DNA of 64,000 bases from Acidovorax sp. GBBC 1281 (GTDB lineage Bacteria > Pseudomonadota > Gammaproteobacteria > Burkholderiales > Burkholderiaceae_C): NCBI RefSeq assembly GCF_028473645.1, contig NZ_CP097269.1:1310001-1374000 (forward strand). The letters run 5' to 3'. The position numbers were made by a program, and so were the translations under genes. The notes below the pieces were generated by a model. The model did not search any database. It was not told the DNA's origin and saw only the letters and a list, made by a program, of their open reading frames with translations. Each line of letters begins with the position of its first letter. The first letter of the stretch is position 1. Below are positions 1-9,488 of the stretch, one piece after another.

Positions 1-130
1 CGACGTCGACGGGCTGGTCGTTCTCGGCAGGAGGAACGGAGCGGGGAAAGAGCGGCCAGTACAGGAACAGTACGGCCGCAAGGATCAGCACCACAACGGC
101 GCCGAACAATGCTTTGATCGACTTTCTCAT
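1..130 (-). CDS. N-terminal fragment of a membrane-anchored protein (unidentified, runs off the left edge)
   Basis: An open frame on the minus strand starts at an ATG (130-128) and runs off the window edge. The 43 visible residues begin MRKSIKALF, followed by one strongly hydrophobic segment (about residues 8-26) and a Pro/Glu-rich linker ending in QPVDV. This looks like an uncleaved signal anchor or signal peptide ahead of an exported domain. The VDV just before the cut would suit the first strand of a dinucleotide-binding fold, as in signal-bearing malate:quinone oxidoreductase, but that is a guess from very little sequence. No clear Shine-Dalgarno precedes the ATG. Confidence 0.5.
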   Translation of the reverse strand, partial: MRKSIKALFGAVVVLILAAVLFLYWPLFPRSVPPAENDQPVDV

Positions 131-155
131 AGATTTGGTTGGACTGATTGCAATT

Positions 156-185
156 GAAAAAGCCTGCGCGGACTCGGCAGGCTTT
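156..185 (-). other. Hairpin in the leader of the left-edge gene
   Basis: The arms AAAGCCTG (159-166) and CAGGCTTT (178-185) pair perfectly around an 11-nt loop. Read on the minus strand the stem is followed by a run of T residues, so it looks like an intrinsic terminator. It lies between the rpsT terminator and the ATG at 130, so it could attenuate the left-edge gene or be a second stop for read-through from rpsT. Confidence 0.4.
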
Positions 186-340
186 CACGCGTATCAAAAA
201 TTGAAGCTCCCTGACATCGGGAATTGTCCCATTAAGTAAATACCCTGACAAACATCAAAGTTTCACGAAATCGGCCGATGAGAATCAGGCTCACCAGCCG
301 CAAACCCACATGGATATTGGGTTGGCCGTGTTTTGGGCAC

Positions 341-363
341 AAAAAAACCGCCCGAAGGCGGTT
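341..363 (-). terminator. Intrinsic terminator of rpsT
   Basis: The stem AACCGCC/GGCGGTT (346-352 and 357-363) has a CGAA tetraloop. On the minus strand it is followed by seven T residues. It sits about 75 bp downstream of the rpsT stop codon and is a textbook rho-independent terminator. Confidence 0.85.
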
Positions 364-436
364 CTTTCGTTTTGCTGACAGCGCACCCGTTACAAACGGC
401 GGACGGCAGGGCCGTCCGGGCTGTTTGCCTGAAAGG

Positions 437-736
437 TCAGGCGGCCAGGGCCAGGGTTTTCACCTTGGCGGACAGGCGGCTCTTGTCGCGAGCGGCCTTG
501 TTCTTGTGGAAGATGCCCTTGTCGGCGATGGTGTCGACGACGGCTTGCATCTTCGCAAACAGTTCGGTGGCCTTGGTCTTGTCGCCGGCCAGGACGGCCT
601 TCTCGACATTCTTGACCGCGGTACGGTACTTGGAGCGCAGCGAGGTGTTCGCGGCGTTCAGCTTGACGTCCTGGCGGACGCGCTTGCGGCCGGAGGCGAG
701 ACGGGGGTTCTTTTTCTTGGGCTTGGCAGATGCCAT
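437..736 (-). CDS. rpsT: 30S ribosomal protein S20
   Basis: This encodes small-subunit ribosomal protein S20, which binds 16S rRNA early in 30S assembly. The 99-residue product is Lys/Arg/Ala-rich and helical. It carries the family-typical [18 protein letters not shown] and [15 protein letters not shown] segments that align with E. coli S20. The start ATG at 736 is preceded by AAGGAAAA at good spacing. It is a single-gene unit with its own promoter near 784-789 and a terminator at 341-363, divergent from murJ. Confidence 0.97.
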   Translation of the reverse strand: MASAKPKKKNPRLASGRKRVRQDVKLNAANTSLRSKYRTAVKNVEKAVLAGDKTKATELFAKMQAVVDTIADKGIFHKNKAARDKSRLSAKVKTLALAA

Positions 737-771
737 GGTAAATTTTCCTTAAGTGTCTGAGGATGATGTCA

Positions 772-793
772 GCAAAGCCCGCGATTATAGCCC
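772..793 (-). promoter_or_regulatory. rpsT promoter, with a -10 region shared with rpmF
   Basis: The minus strand reads GGGCTATAATCG followed by CGGGCTTTGC. TATAAT (789-784) is a consensus -10 about 48 nt upstream of the rpsT ATG. No good -35 is visible. The same 22-bp block recurs with two mismatches upstream of rpmF (15268-15289), and its GC-rich stretch after the -10 is the kind of discriminator found in growth-rate or ppGpp-controlled promoters. Confidence 0.7.
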
Positions 794-903
794 AGCGACT
801 TGGGCGGGGCCGCAGGGTCGCTTCGACGCAGGCAGGCGGCTCCCTTCGGTGAGGTCCGAGGGGCAGGCATTCCGCGGACCGGTGCCGGCCGCGGCGCAGC
901 GCA

Positions 904-916
904 TACACTCGCGGCC
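904..916 (+). promoter_or_regulatory. Putative -10 for a near-leaderless murJ transcript
   Basis: TACACT (904-909) lies 7 nt before the GTG start of murJ, so transcription would begin at or next to the start codon. No -35 of quality and no Shine-Dalgarno are seen. Confidence 0.4.
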
Positions 917-2482
917 GTGTCCCTGTTCAAAGCCGCCTCCACCGTTTCCCTGCTGACCCTGGCCTCCCGCGTGACGGGCCTGGTGCGCGATCTGCTGATG
1001 GCCTCGCTGTTCGGGGCCAATGCGCTCACCGATGCCTTCAACGTCGCTTTCCGCATTCCCAACCTGTTTCGCCGGCTGTTCGCCGAAGGGGCCTTCAGCC
1101 AGGCCTTCGTGCCCGTGCTCGCGGCGCACAAGGCCCAGCACGGCGACGAGGCCACGCGCCGGCTCATCGCCAGCGTGGCGACGGTGCTGTTCTGGGTGCT
1201 GCTGCTGACCTGCGTGCTGGGCGTGCTGGGGGCGCCGCTGCTGGTGTGGCTGCTCGCCAGCGGCCTGCGCCAGAGCGCCGGCGGGTTCGATGCCGCCGTG
1301 GTCATGACGCGCTGGATGTTCCCTTACATCGGCTTCATGTCGCTGGTGGCGCTCTCGGCCGGCGTGCTCAACACCTGGAAGCGCTTTGCCGTGCCGGCGG
1401 CCACGCCGGTGCTGCTCAACGTCTGCATGATCGCCGCCGCCTGGCTGGGCGCGCCGCAGCTGGCTGCCCGCGGCATCGAGCCCATCTATGCCATGGCCGG
1501 CGGCGTGATGCTGGGCGGCATCACGCAACTGGCGGTGCAACTGCCCGCGCTGTTCCGGCTGGGCCTGCTGCCGCGCATCGGGCTCACCCCCGGGGCCATT
1601 CGCACGGCGTGGCACGACCCGGGCGTGCGCCGCATCCTCACGTTGATGGGCCCGGCGTTGCTGGGCGTGGGCGTGGCGCAGATCTCGCTCATGATCAACA
1701 CGCAGATCGCCTCGTACCTCGCGCCGGGCAGCGTGACCTGGCTGTTCTACGCCGACCGGCTCATGGAGTTCCCCACCTCGCTGCTGGGCGTGGCGCTGGG
1801 CGTGGTGCTGACGCCGCAGTTGGCGGCCGCCAAGGCGGCTGGCGATGCCGCCCGCTACTCGTCCATGCTCGACTGGGGGCTGCGCATCGTCGTGGTGCTG
1901 TCCGTGCCGTGCGCGGTGGGCCTGCTCACCTTTGCCGAGCCTCTGGTGGCCACGTTGTTCCACCATGGCGCGCTGCAGGACAGCGACGTCGGCCAGATCG
2001 CCCTGGCCCTGGCCGGCTACGGTGCGGGGCTGCTGGGCCTGGTGGCGATCAAGGTGCTGGCGCCCGGCTACTACGCCAGCCAGGACATCCGCACGCCGGT
2101 GCGCATCGCCATCGTGGTGCTGGTGGTCACGCAGCTCTTGAACGCCGCGCTGGTGCCGCTGATCGACCATGCGGGCCTTGCGCTGTCTATTGGCCTCGGG
2201 GCGCTGATCAATGCGTTGTGGCTGCTGATCGGCCTGCTGCGGCGCGGCACCTACCAGCCCCAACCCGGATGGGCCCGGCTGGCGCTGCAGGTGGTGGCCG
2301 CCAGCGCCCTGCTGGCGGTGCTGCTGATGTGGGGATCGCGCCATTTCGACTGGCTGGCCCTGCGGGCGCACGAGGGGCAGCGCGCCGGGCTCCTGGCCCT
2401 GCTGATGGGCGGCGCGGCACTGCTGTATTTCGGGGCGCTCTGGGCAGCGGGCCTCAAGCTGCGCGAACTGCTGCGCCGCTGA
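917..2482 (+). CDS. murJ: Lipid II flippase MurJ (MviN)
   Basis: This is a MOP-superfamily inner-membrane transporter that moves lipid II across the cytoplasmic membrane for peptidoglycan synthesis. The 521-residue product is almost wholly transmembrane and matches the usual size of about 510 residues and 14 helices. The N-terminus SLFKAASTVSLLTLASRVTG and the segment RIPNLFRRLFAEGAFSQAFV are diagnostic for MurJ. The GTG at 917 is chosen because the family starts there; the upstream Arg/Gly-rich extension of the open frame has no hydrophobic or conserved character. It is divergent from rpsT, as is common in proteobacteria. Confidence 0.95.
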   Translation: MSLFKAASTVSLLTLASRVTGLVRDLLMASLFGANALTDAFNVAFRIPNLFRRLFAEGAFSQAFVPVLAAHKAQHGDEATRRLIASVATVLFWVLLLTCVLGVLGAPLLVWLLASGLRQSAGGFDAAVVMTRWMFPYIGFMSLVALSAGVLNTWKRFAVPAATPVLLNVCMIAAAWLGAPQLAARGIEPIYAMAGGVMLGGITQLAVQLPALFRLGLLPRIGLTPGAIRTAWHDPGVRRILTLMGPALLGVGVAQISLMINTQIASYLAPGSVTWLFYADRLMEFPTSLLGVALGVVLTPQLAAAKAAGDAARYSSMLDWGLRIVVVLSVPCAVGLLTFAEPLVATLFHHGALQDSDVGQIALALAGYGAGLLGLVAIKVLAPGYYASQDIRTPVRIAIVVLVVTQLLNAALVPLIDHAGLALSIGLGALINALWLLIGLLRRGTYQPQPGWARLALQVVAASALLAVLLMWGSRHFDWLALRAHEGQRAGLLALLMGGAALLYFGALWAAGLKLRELLRR

Positions 2483-2520
2483 CCGCCTTCGCGCCGGGTT
2501 TCGTCCCTTCGGAACCCCGC

Positions 2521-2549
2521 TTGACGCCGCCCGGCACGCCCCTTACAAC
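2521..2549 (+). promoter_or_regulatory. Promoter of the SirB1-type gene, predicted leaderless
   Basis: TTGACG (2521-2526) and TACAAC (2544-2549) are separated by 17 bp, a good sigma-70 arrangement. The -10 ends 6 nt before the ATG at 2556, which places the transcription start at the start codon. Confidence 0.6.
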
Positions 2550-2555
2550 CCTCCA

Positions 2556-3410
2556 ATGGCCCTGAGCTATTCCCTTCCCACTTCGCTGGAGTACTTCGCC
2601 ACGCTGGTGCGCAGCGACGACCAGTTTCCCCTGCTGGAGGCGGCGGCGTCCATCGCGCAGGACGAGTACCCCGAGCTGGACGTGCAGCAACTGCTCGGCG
2701 ACGTGGATCAGCTGCTCGCCCGGCTGCGCCGGCGATTGCCCGCCGATGCGTCGTCGCTGCAGCGCCTGCGCTCGCTCAACCAGTTCTTCTTCGGCGACCT
2801 GGGCTTCGCGGGCAACGTCAACGATTACTACGACCCCGAGAACAGCTACCTCAATGCCGTGCTGCGCACGCGGCGGGGCATTCCGATTTCGCTGGCGCTG
2901 GTGTGGATGGAACTGGCCCAGGGGCTGGACCTGCATGCGCGCGGCGTCTCGTTTCCCGGGCACTTCATGATCAAGGTGCTGTTGCCCAAAGGGCAGGTGG
3001 TGATGGACCCGACCACGGGCCAGTCGCTGTCGCGAGAAGAGCTGTCCGAGCGGCTCGAACCCTACCGGCACCGCAGCAGCGGCCTGGTGGACGACTACGA
3101 CATTCCGCTGGGCCTGTACCTGCAGGCGGCGCCGCCGCGTGACGTGATCGCGCGCATGCTGCGCAACCTCAAGGAGATCCACCGCTCGCAAAAGGACTGG
3201 GCGCGGCTGGTGGCCGTGCAGGACCGGCTCATCGTGCTGCTGCCCGACGCCTGGGGCGAGTGGCGGGACCGGGGCCTGGCCCATGCGGAGCGGGGTGACA
3301 CGGCATTGGCCGTGGCCGACCTGGAGACGTACCTGGCGCGCGTGGAAGACGGGCTCGACATCGACGCCATCGCCGAGCGCGTGAGCCTGCTGCGCCGCGC
3401 CAGCAACTGA
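2556..3410 (+). CDS. SirB1/transglutaminase-like protein with TPR tail
   Basis: The 284-residue product belongs to the SirB1 family (transglutaminase-like superfamily, related to E. coli YchA). The central region has NVNDYYDPENSYLNAVL and RRGIPISLALVW, then GVSFPGHFMIK and VMDPTTGQSLS, the conserved blocks of this fold. The C-terminal third is a helical, TPR-like region. No enzymatic activity is established for the family as far as I know, and I see no certain catalytic triad. It lies 73 bp after murJ with its own promoter. Confidence 0.85.
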   Translation: MALSYSLPTSLEYFATLVRSDDQFPLLEAAASIAQDEYPELDVQQLLGDVDQLLARLRRRLPADASSLQRLRSLNQFFFGDLGFAGNVNDYYDPENSYLNAVLRTRRGIPISLALVWMELAQGLDLHARGVSFPGHFMIKVLLPKGQVVMDPTTGQSLSREELSERLEPYRHRSSGLVDDYDIPLGLYLQAAPPRDVIARMLRNLKEIHRSQKDWARLVAVQDRLIVLLPDAWGEWRDRGLAHAERGDTALAVADLETYLARVEDGLDIDAIAERVSLLRRASN

Positions 3411-3455
3411 GGCGCAGTGCGGCCAGCGGCGCTGGAAGGGCTCCGCTGGGCGCTC

Positions 3456-4301
3456 TTACTGGCGCGCCGTGCGCACGTTGGGTGGCAGGGCTTGCGGGTG
3501 GCTGGTGCGCAGCGGGTTGATGTCCAGCCCGCCGCGGCGCGTGTAGCGCGCATACACCGACAGCTTGATCGGCTTGCAGCGCGTCCACACGTCCATGAAG
3601 ATGCGCTCCACGCACTGCTCGTGGAATTCGTTGTGGTTGCGAAAGCTCACCAGGTACTGCAGCAGCCCGGCCTGGTCGATCTGCGGGCCGCTGTAGTGGA
3701 TGCGCACGCTGCCCCAGTCCGGCTGGCCGGTCACCAGGCAGTTGCTTTTCAGCAGGTGGCTCGTGAGCGCCTCGGTCACCGGCGTCTCGGCATGGTTGGC
3801 CGACAGCAGCTCGGGGGCCGGCGTGTACTGCGTGCATTCCACGTCCAGGCGGTCGAGCAGCAGGCCGTCCAGTTCCTGCACGGGCTCGCGGTCGAACAGC
3901 TCGAGCTGCAGCAGCTTCACGCCCACCGTGCCTGCGTGGGGCGCCCCGCGCCAGACGGCTTCGCTCACGTCGGCGCGGATGCGGGCCTGCACCTCGGCGG
4001 CGTCCGTGAAGCGCGTGTTGTTGAAGCTGTTCAGGTAGAGCTTGAACGACTTGCTCTCGACGATGTTCGGCGTCTCGCACGGCACCGTCACATGGGCGAT
4101 CGCCACCTGCGGCTTGCCGCGCGGGTTGAGCCAGGACAGCTCGAACGCCGTCCACAGGTCGGCACCGAAGAAGGGCGGCGTGTCGCCGATGCCGATCTCC
4201 GCCCGCTTGCCGGCCCGGGGGATCGGAAAGAGCAGGGCGGCGTCGTACTGGTCCGCATAGGCGGATGCACGGCCCAGCTGCGATTGTTCGGGGGTGTTCA
4301 T
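3456..4301 (-). CDS. queF: NADPH-dependent 7-cyano-7-deazaguanine reductase QueF
   Basis: QueF reduces preQ0 to preQ1 in queuosine biosynthesis using two NADPH. At 281 residues it is the long, two-domain YqcD form. The substrate motif [15 protein letters not shown] lies at residues 82-96. The catalytic Cys188 sits in [14 protein letters not shown] with the conserved Asp195, close to the positions known for E. coli QueF. The start at 4301 gives the usual length. A degenerate intergenic repeat lies directly upstream (4318-4375), between it and the oxygenase gene. Confidence 0.96.
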   Translation of the reverse strand: MNTPEQSQLGRASAYADQYDAALLFPIPRAGKRAEIGIGDTPPFFGADLWTAFELSWLNPRGKPQVAIAHVTVPCETPNIVESKSFKLYLNSFNNTRFTDAAEVQARIRADVSEAVWRGAPHAGTVGVKLLQLELFDREPVQELDGLLLDRLDVECTQYTPAPELLSANHAETPVTEALTSHLLKSNCLVTGQPDWGSVRIHYSGPQIDQAGLLQYLVSFRNHNEFHEQCVERIFMDVWTRCKPIKLSVYARYTRRGGLDINPLRTSHPQALPPNVRTARQ

Positions 4302-4317
4302 GGAACTCCGTGTTTCT

Positions 4318-4374
4318 GTTTGCTATTGATTTAATAGCTATGGAGGCAATGAGAACTAGGGCGTCAAGCCGATT
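4318..4374 (+). repeat. Degenerate copy of a dispersed intergenic repeat
   Basis: The sequence starts TTTGCTATTGATTTAATAGC, an inverted-repeat core (GCTAT/ATAGC), followed by a decayed downstream part containing CTAGGGCG. Related copies occur near 31122, 32712, 33199 and 61008, and inside era at 30021. It fills the gap between queF and the oxygenase gene. Confidence 0.5.
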
Positions 4375-5271
4375 TCATTCGAACTTGCGTTCGCGCAGCC
4401 ATTTGGTGGCGATCCACTTCTCGCCGGCGATCACCGGCGCGCCGCCGTGCAGCGTGCGCGTGGACGGGTGGGGGCGTTCGTAGCTGAAGAACACCGCGTT
4501 GCCCTGGCGCGGCGCGATCTCCAGGTGCACGTCGGGGAAGGTGGTGCCGCCGCCCTTGTCCGGGTTGTTCAGGTAGATCACCAGCGTGGCCACCCGCTGC
4601 CCGCCGCGGCGCAGGATGGTCGGCGTGCCGGGCTCGGCAGGGTCGAAGTAGTCGTAGTGGGGCTTGTATTCCGCGCCCGGGCGGTAGTGCAGCACCTGCA
4701 GGCCTTCGCCGTTTTCCAGCGGCCAGTTCACCAGCTTGGCGATGCGCTCTTCCAGGAGGCGCACCACCGCGTTCTCGCCGATCTGGAAGAACATGCCGTC
4801 GCTCGTGCGGTCGTCGTTCACCTCTTCGCCGCCCGTGCGCGTGGCCACGGTGAGCGAGCGCGCCATGCGCGGCTCGGCTTCGGCCACCAGCGCTTCGCAC
4901 TCCTCGGGCGAGAGCAGGTTGCCGAACAGCACCACGCGCGGCTTGGCCATGGACATCAGCACCTCGACCTGGCGGTCGCCCACGTCGATGAAGAGCGGCG
5001 ATTCGCCCACGGCCGGCTCGGGCACGCGCGAGGCAGGAGGCTGCCCCTGCTGCACCGCCAGCGCTTCCAGGTGGTCGCGAAGCACATGCTCCATGGCGTG
5101 CGCGGCCACGTCCTCCCGCCAGCCTGCGTCGAGCATGGACTGGAGCACCACCGGCGCCTGAAAACCGGCCTGGGCCTGCGCGATGATCCATTCGCGCAGT
5201 TCCGGCGTCACGGATTGGGACGGGGCATCGGCCGGGGCGGAGGAGGTGGTCTGGCGGGAACGTGCGGGCAT
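4375..5271 (-). CDS. 2OG-Fe(II) oxygenase, prolyl-4-hydroxylase type
   Basis: This is a 2-oxoglutarate and iron dependent dioxygenase of the prolyl-4-hydroxylase alpha-subunit family, 298 residues. The iron ligands are visible as His205 and Asp207 (KPHYDYFD) and His275 (TRTLHGGAP), with Lys285 (GEKWIATKW) binding 2-oxoglutarate. The core occupies about residues 108-295. The N-terminal 100 residues form a separate region with a helical stretch (LREWIIAQAQAGF). Bacterial relatives hydroxylate proteins such as EF-Tu; the substrate here is not known. It is upstream of queF on the same strand. Confidence 0.9.
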   Translation of the reverse strand: MPARSRQTTSSAPADAPSQSVTPELREWIIAQAQAGFQAPVVLQSMLDAGWREDVAAHAMEHVLRDHLEALAVQQGQPPASRVPEPAVGESPLFIDVGDRQVEVLMSMAKPRVVLFGNLLSPEECEALVAEAEPRMARSLTVATRTGGEEVNDDRTSDGMFFQIGENAVVRLLEERIAKLVNWPLENGEGLQVLHYRPGAEYKPHYDYFDPAEPGTPTILRRGGQRVATLVIYLNNPDKGGGTTFPDVHLEIAPRQGNAVFFSYERPHPSTRTLHGGAPVIAGEKWIATKWLRERKFE

Positions 5272-5357
5272 GGCGTGGTGGGCGTCAGTGGCGTTGGCGT
5301 TTCGGGAAGAGGAATCCAGTCGATCGTCGGGGCCGGGAGGTGCGGGGCTATCCGCCC

Positions 5358-6134
5358 TCAGGCGGCCTTGCGGCGGAACACGAGCCGCTCCGGCGTGGAG
5401 GCGGCACTGGCGAAAGCATAGCCTTCCAGGTCAAAACCCTCGAGCTGGCGCGGTGTGGCCACCTGGTGCCGGATGGCATGGCGTGCCATGAGCCCGCGCG
5501 CCCGCTTGGCGTGGAAGCTGATGACCTTGTAGGCCCCGCCTTTCCAGTCCTCGAACACGCACTCGATGACGCGCGCCTTCAGCACCTTGCGGTCCACCGA
5601 CTTGAAGTATTCCTGTGACGCCAGGTTGACGACCACCGGCGTGGCGTCGGCCGCCAGTTGCCGGTTGAGGTGCTCCGCAATCGACGCGCCCCAGAACTGG
5701 TACAGGTTGGCGCCCGCATCGGTGGCGAGCCGGGTGCCCATTTCCAGGCGGTAGGGCTGCATGCGGTCCAGCGGGCGCAGCACGCCGTACAGGCCGCTCA
5801 GAATGGCGACATGGCGCTGAGCCCAGTCCAGCTCATCCAGCGTGAGCGAGCGGGCCTGCAGGCCTTCGTACACATCGCCGTTGAAGGCCAGCACGGCCTG
5901 GCGCGCATTGGCCGCGGTGAACTTCGGCCGCCATGCGGCATACCGCGCCACGTTGAGCGCGGCCAGCGGGTCGCTGATGCCCATCAGGGCGGCAACGTCC
6001 TGCGGCGACTTCTGCCGCAGCACTTCGATGAGCCGGGTGGACTGGGGGACGAACTGCGGCAGCGTGTGCCCGACGCCTTCGGGCAGGGGCGTGTCGTAGT
6101 CCAGGGATTTGGCGGGAGACAGCAGGAACAGCAT
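5358..6134 (-). CDS. yaaA: Peroxide stress protein YaaA (DUF328/UPF0246)
   Basis: The 258-residue product begins [13 protein letters not shown], the family signature, and contains FNGDVYEGL and [16 protein letters not shown], then [14 protein letters not shown], all diagnostic for YaaA. In E. coli YaaA lowers intracellular free iron during peroxide stress. It is cytoplasmic, with no signal or membrane segments. It lies between rne and the oxygenase gene, all on the minus strand. Confidence 0.95.
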   Translation of the reverse strand: MLFLLSPAKSLDYDTPLPEGVGHTLPQFVPQSTRLIEVLRQKSPQDVAALMGISDPLAALNVARYAAWRPKFTAANARQAVLAFNGDVYEGLQARSLTLDELDWAQRHVAILSGLYGVLRPLDRMQPYRLEMGTRLATDAGANLYQFWGASIAEHLNRQLAADATPVVVNLASQEYFKSVDRKVLKARVIECVFEDWKGGAYKVISFHAKRARGLMARHAIRHQVATPRQLEGFDLEGYAFASAASTPERLVFRRKAA

Positions 6135-6172
6135 GGGAGTCGCGATGGTCCGGTGACCTCGGAGGGGGAAGC

Positions 6173-6196
6173 GGAAAGCCCGGCAGCGGGCTTTCC
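6173..6196 (-). terminator. Perfect hairpin downstream of rne
   Basis: GGAAAGCCCG and CGGGCTTTCC form a 10-bp perfect stem with a GCAG loop, about 50 bp after the rne stop. There is no T-run on either side, so it may act as a 3-prime stabiliser or weak terminator rather than a canonical intrinsic terminator. Confidence 0.45.
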
Positions 6197-6248
6197 GGCA
6201 AAGACGACAACCGGCCCGGGCGTTGCACCGCGGGCCGGCGGCGCCGCA

Positions 6249-9200
6249 TCAGGCGGCGGGCGGCTGCTCGAACGGCAGCGTCAGGTCGCGCAGGTCGCGG
6301 CGCGTTTCCACCAGCACCAGCGGGCCTTCATCGATCGCCACCACCGGGGGGCGTTCGCGCGGCACGTGGACCGGGCGCGGTTCGGCCGCGATGGCGGCCT
6401 GCGCGGCGGCGATCTTCTCCGCATCGGAATTGACCCACTGCAGGCCCGAGGTCTGGGCGACCTGGTTCAGCTCGTCCACCGGCAGGGTGAATGCCTGGAC
6501 CCGTGGCATGGCGCCATTGGGCTGGGCAGGGGCTGCGGCTTGGGCTGGAGCGGCGGCAGCAGGCTGCAGCACGGGGGCCGGCACGGGCGTTGGCGCCACC
6601 GGCGCGACCGGGGCCGCTACCGGAGCGGGTGCCGACACAGGACGCGGGGCCACCGGCGCAGGGGCCACCGGCTCCACGGCAGGCGCGCGGGGCACCGCCG
6701 ATTCCAAGGGCGCATCGGTGGCTGGTGCGGCGACGGGCTCGTGGGCCTGCGGCGCGGCGGCAGCGGACGCGTTGAAGTAGCTGCGGCGTGCGGGTTCCTG
6801 CGAGGCTTCGGCGGACGCGCTGTCGGCAGGGGCCGTCGCGCTGACATCGAAGTCCATCAGGTTGCCGGCAGGCTGCTCCTGCTCCGCACCGTTTTCACGC
6901 GGAGCCCGCTCGCCGCGCTCGCGGCGATCACGGCCGTAACGGTCGCGCGACCGGCGTTCACGGCGCTCATCGCCTCCGGCGGCGGGTGCGGCCGGGGCGG
7001 CGTCGTTGCCGGTCAGGTCCAGGTCGGGCAGGGACGCCATGGGGGACGTGTCCACGAAGTCCGCCACGGGGCCCTGGCCTGCGCCGGTGGCCTCGTCGAC
7101 GCGGGGAGCGCGTTCACCACGCCCGCCACGCTCGCCGCGGCCACCGCGCTCGCCGCGTTCGCGGCGGGGGCCGCGCTCGCTGCGTGCGGCTTCCACGGGT
7201 TCGCCGGCACCGTCCAGGGTGACGGAAGCGGTCGCTGGCAGCGCTGCGCCGGTTTCGGCGTTCAGCGGGGCCTGGCGGGGCTCGCCGTCCCGACCGCGGC
7301 CGCGGCCTTCGCGTGGCTCGCGGGGTTCACGGCCCTCGCGGGGTTCGCGGCCTTCACGGGGCTCGCGCCCGCCATTGCGGGGTTCGCCTTCCGGACGGCC
7401 CTCGCGGCCTTCCCGGCCACCACGTGCTTCACCGTCGCGGGGGCCGCGGCCGTTGCCGTTCCCGTTGCGTGGTGCTTCGCCCTCCGGGCGCTCCGCGCGG
7501 CCGTCACGGCCATCGCGGCGGCCACGGCCTTCGCCATTGCCTTCCCGTTGGCCGTCGCGCGAGCCATTGCGGTCGCTGCCGTTGCGCTCACCGCGGCGGC
7601 CGCGTTCGCCGCCACGGCCTTCACGCCGGCCTTCCCGTGCGGGTTCGGCCACCGGGGCCGGTGCCGGCGCGGCCACAGGCGCCGGGGCGCGTGGGGGCTC
7701 GCCGAAACCGAACAGGCTCTTGAGCCATGCGAAGAACCCTTGCTCCTGGGGCGCGGGCGCCACGGCCGGCGCGGGTGCCGGAGCCGGGGTGGCCGCCGCA
7801 GCCGCAGCGGCGGCCGCTGCCGCGGGCCGGCTGTGCGACGGGTTGCGGGCCGCGCCTTCCGGACGGGGCTCGGCGATCGGCGCCGGCGCGTCGGGCAGCA
7901 CGCCCTTGATCACTGGGGTCTGCTTGTTGGTGGGCTCCTGCGAGCGGCGCGTGACGGCGGTGGGGTCTTCCACTTCCTCGACGAGCTTGTAGCTGGCGTC
8001 GATGTGATCCAGGCGCGGGTCGTCGTGCTTGAGGCGCTCGAGCTTGTAGTTCGGCGTCTCCAGGGTCTTGTTGGGCACCATCAGCACGGTCACGCGCTGC
8101 TTGAGTTCGATCTTGGCGATCTCGGGGCGCTTTTCGTTGAGCAGGAACGAGGCCACTTCCACCGGCACCTGGCAGTGCACGGCGGCCGTGTTGTCCTTCA
8201 TGGACTCTTCCTGGATGATCCGCAGGATCTGCAGCGCCGACGATTCGGTGTCGCGGATGTGGCCCGAGCCGCCGCAACGGGGGCAGGGGATGGAGGAGCC
8301 TTCGCTCAGCGCGGGCTTGAGGCGCTGGCGGCTCATCTCCATCAGGCCGAACTTGCTGATCGTGCCGAACTGCACGCGGGCGCGGTCCTGGCGCAGGGCG
8401 TCGCGCAAGCGGTTTTCCACTTCGCGGCGGTTCTTCGACTCTTCCATGTCGATGAAGTCGATCACGATCAGGCCGCCCAGGTCGCGCAGGCGCATCTGGC
8501 GGGCCACTTCGTCGGCGGCTTCCAGATTGGTGCGGGTGGCGGTTTCCTCGATGTCGCCGCCCTTGATGGCGCGGGCGGAGTTCACGTCCACGCTCACCAG
8601 CGCTTCGGTGTGGTCGATCACGATGGCGCCGCCGGAGGGCAGGGTCACGGTGCGGGCGTAGGCCGACTCGATCTGGTGCTCGATCTGGAAGCGGCTGAAC
8701 AGCGCGGCGTCGTCGCGGTAGCGCTTGACCTTGCCGGCATGCTCGGGCATAACGTGCGCCATGAACTGGTGCGCCTGCTCGTAGATGTCGTCCGTGTCGA
8801 TGAGGATGTCGCCGATATCGCCGTTGAAATAGTCACGGATCGCGCGGATCACCAGGCTCGACTCCTGGTAGATCAGGAAGGCGCCCTTGCCCCCCTTGGC
8901 CGCGCCGTCGATGGCGGTCCAGAGCTTGAGCAGGTAGTTCAGGTCCCACTGCAGTTCGGGCGCCGTGCGGCCGATGCCGGCGGTGCGCGCGATGATGCTC
9001 ATGCCCTTGGGGTATTCGAGCTGGTCCATCGCCTCCTTGAGCTCGGCCCGGTCTTCGCCCTCGATGCGACGCGACACGCCGCCACCGCGCGGGTTGTTGG
9101 GCATCAGCACCACATAGCGGCCGGCCAGCGACACGAAGGTGGTCAGGGCTGCGCCCTTGTTGCCGCGCTCTTCCTTCTCGACCTGCACCAGCAGTTCCTG

Positions 9201-9488
9201 GCCTTCGCGGATCACGTCGTTGATGCGCGCCTGGCTGACCGAAACGCCTTCGGCGAAGTACTGGCGGGAGATTTCCTTGAAGGGCAGGAAGCCGTGGCGG
9301 TCTTCGCCGTAGTCGACGAAGCAGGCTTCCAGCGAGGGCTCGACGCGGGTGACGACGGCCTTGTAGATGTTGCCCTTGCGCTGCTCGCGCCCTTCGATCT
9401 CGATTTCGTAGTCCAGCAGCTTCTGGCCGTCGACGATGGCCAGGCGGCGTTCTTCGGGCTGCGTGGCGTTGATGAGCATCCGCTTCAT
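6249..9488 (-). CDS. rne: Ribonuclease E
   Basis: RNase E is the essential endonuclease for mRNA decay and for rRNA and tRNA maturation, and the scaffold of the RNA degradosome. The product is 1079 residues. The N-terminal catalytic half starts [20 protein letters not shown], with an S1 domain at about 35-120. It includes [11 protein letters not shown] with the Mg-binding Asp, and the zinc-link motif CPRCGGSG. From about residue 520 the protein is low complexity: poly-Ala and Pro-Ala stretches, a stretch [11 protein letters not shown] that resembles a membrane-binding amphipathic helix, then Arg/Glu/Gly repeats. The ATG at 9488 follows AAGGAA, and the family begins there. Confidence 0.97.
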   Translation of the reverse strand: MKRMLINATQPEERRLAIVDGQKLLDYEIEIEGREQRKGNIYKAVVTRVEPSLEACFVDYGEDRHGFLPFKEISRQYFAEGVSVSQARINDVIREGQELLVQVEKEERGNKGAALTTFVSLAGRYVVLMPNNPRGGGVSRRIEGEDRAELKEAMDQLEYPKGMSIIARTAGIGRTAPELQWDLNYLLKLWTAIDGAAKGGKGAFLIYQESSLVIRAIRDYFNGDIGDILIDTDDIYEQAHQFMAHVMPEHAGKVKRYRDDAALFSRFQIEHQIESAYARTVTLPSGGAIVIDHTEALVSVDVNSARAIKGGDIEETATRTNLEAADEVARQMRLRDLGGLIVIDFIDMEESKNRREVENRLRDALRQDRARVQFGTISKFGLMEMSRQRLKPALSEGSSIPCPRCGGSGHIRDTESSALQILRIIQEESMKDNTAAVHCQVPVEVASFLLNEKRPEIAKIELKQRVTVLMVPNKTLETPNYKLERLKHDDPRLDHIDASYKLVEEVEDPTAVTRRSQEPTNKQTPVIKGVLPDAPAPIAEPRPEGAARNPSHSRPAAAAAAAAAAATPAPAPAPAVAPAPQEQGFFAWLKSLFGFGEPPRAPAPVAAPAPAPVAEPAREGRREGRGGERGRRGERNGSDRNGSRDGQREGNGEGRGRRDGRDGRAERPEGEAPRNGNGNGRGPRDGEARGGREGREGRPEGEPRNGGREPREGREPREGREPREPREGRGRGRDGEPRQAPLNAETGAALPATASVTLDGAGEPVEAARSERGPRRERGERGGRGERGGRGERAPRVDEATGAGQGPVADFVDTSPMASLPDLDLTGNDAAPAAPAAGGDERRERRSRDRYGRDRRERGERAPRENGAEQEQPAGNLMDFDVSATAPADSASAEASQEPARRSYFNASAAAAPQAHEPVAAPATDAPLESAVPRAPAVEPVAPAPVAPRPVSAPAPVAAPVAPVAPTPVPAPVLQPAAAAPAQAAAPAQPNGAMPRVQAFTLPVDELNQVAQTSGLQWVNSDAEKIAAAQAAIAAEPRPVHVPRERPPVVAIDEGPLVLVETRRDLRDLTLPFEQPPAA

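Noticed and set aside
785..2371. A 528-codon minus-strand frame opposite murJ, rich in Gln, His and Arg.
   Set aside because: Typical antisense frame of a GC-rich membrane-protein gene; composition is that of a complementary-strand artefact.
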